Part shown: positions 63,521 through 64,000 of the stretch, piece after piece
Position numbering within the stretch: position 1 is the stretch's first letter
Layout of the letters: every line of letters begins with the position of its first letter
NCBI GenBank assembly: GCA_029593915.1
Contig: CP046147.1
Location: 2,899,001 to 2,963,000 of the forward strand
Source of the DNA: Candidatus Lucifugimonas marina
GTDB taxonomy: Bacteria; Chloroflexota; Dehalococcoidia; Lucifugimonadales; Lucifugimonadaceae
Reading direction: 5' to 3'
DNA length: 64,000 nt
The notes under the pieces: generated by a model
What the model saw: only the letters and a program-made list of their open reading frames with translations
What the model was told of the DNA's origin: nothing
The model's database searches: none
Position numbers and translations under genes: made by a program

Positions 63521-64000
63521 ATGCAACTGTTCGACTACAGCCGCGCTACTCACATCATGAAGTCAGCCGGTATCGATATTATTCTTGCCTCCTCACGTCA
63601 CGGAGTTGAGTACCTTTCCGACTACTACCACCCTGTGAGCGACCAGTTCTATGTACTGTGGGATACCGAAGCAACTCACATGACTCTCGTCGGGCTTCCT
63701 GCAGATGAAAGTCGTGAACCATTCATAGTTGCTGGAGCATCAGAGTCAACGACCATCGGCATCATGGACCCGTGGATCAAAGATCGACGATTCTGGGGTC
63801 CCGGGTACTACATTCAGACTTGGGACAACCCGCTCGATCCCAACCCACCTTCAGGCGATGCGATGGAAGTCGCTGCAAACGCCTTGAAAGAAAAGGGGCT
63901 TGATCGAGGGACTATCGCAATTGAAAAGCGGTTCCTAGGATCGAAGTACAGCGAACGACTGCAAGAGCTTCTTCCCAACGCCACTTTCGTAGACGCTGAA
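63521..64000 (+). CDS. M24-family peptidase (Xaa-Pro/creatinase-like), 3' end outside window
   Basis: The frame is open from ATG 63521 to the window edge, 160 codons. It reads as the creatinase-like N-terminal domain of M24 metallopeptidases: FDYSRATHIMKSAGIDIILA, SSRHGVEYLSDYYHPVSDQF, then IAIEKRFLGSKYSERLQELL (in parts). The catalytic pita-bread domain with metal ligands would lie downstream. Probably a proline dipeptidase or related hydrolase. Confidence 0.8.
   Translation, partial: MQLFDYSRATHIMKSAGIDIILASSRHGVEYLSDYYHPVSDQFYVLWDTEATHMTLVGLPADESREPFIVAGASESTTIGIMDPWIKDRRFWGPGYYIQTWDNPLDPNPPSGDAMEVAANALKEKGLDRGTIAIEKRFLGSKYSERLQELLPNATFVDAE

Overview
The window is bacterial, gene-dense DNA of moderate GC with short intergenic gaps and many one- to eight-base start/stop overlaps. 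Gene content points to a marine, aerobic Chloroflexota of the SAR202/Dehalococcoidia type: a molybdenum hydroxylase large subunit, enolase-superfamily enzyme, flavin monooxygenase, ETF pair, HflKC, choline-sulfatase-like enzyme, OFA-type transporter and lipoproteins with TP-rich linkers. This assignment is inference from content; no rRNA or ribosomal protein gene is present to fix it.

Layout. 1-21.8 kb is chromosomal backbone: pterin/folate genes (truncated FolM-like SDR, folB), an orphan xanthine-dehydrogenase-type subunit with a DHA2 transporter, a Tag-like glycosylase, a double serine hydrolase, a sugar nucleotidyltransferase, a CBS protein, a TetR/cytidylate-kinase-like pair, an HPP membrane protein, hflK-hflC preceded by a putative membrane gluzincin, etfB-etfA, rsmG, a flippase-like protein and an epimerase, ending at tRNA-Ala(GGC).

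21,871-39,907 is an integrated mobile element of about 18 kb. It enters exactly at the 3' end of tRNA-Ala. A large serine recombinase lies beside the tRNA. The tRNA's last ten bases (AGCTCCACCA) recur at 39,908-39,917, and the two inner ends carry a 20-base imperfect inverted repeat, so a symmetric attP can be reconstructed. The cargo is two uncharacterised genes by the integrase, a zinc-finger/membrane protein with a sequestered start site, an enolase-superfamily dehydratase, an IS110 element, a lipoprotein esterase and a tightly overlapping carotenoid operon (SRPBCC, small ORF, crtB, crtI-like, alpha/beta hydrolase, GT2, second crtI-like, cruF). The carotenoid block lies between an IS6-family relic and an intact IS6-family element; two truncated tRNA genes sit near the right end.

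40-64 kb is backbone again: a sulfur-relay operon (YeeE/TsuA-like channel, two TusA-like proteins, secreted rhodanese), a giant surface protein split by one in-frame TAG, a K+ channel, a universal stress protein divergent from an OFA transporter across a CRP/FNR-like palindrome, acs, DUF488 and a neighbour that may use an AUU start, a flavin monooxygenase, PlsC-type acyltransferase, an ECF sigma/anti-sigma pair, a TetR/DUF998 divergent pair, a choline-sulfatase-like gene, a GAF-winged-helix regulator, a lipoprotein and the start of an M24 peptidase.

The most interesting system is the serine-recombinase element: its complete att structure, an integrase whose C-terminus changes between the integrated and circular forms, and its carotenoid cargo.
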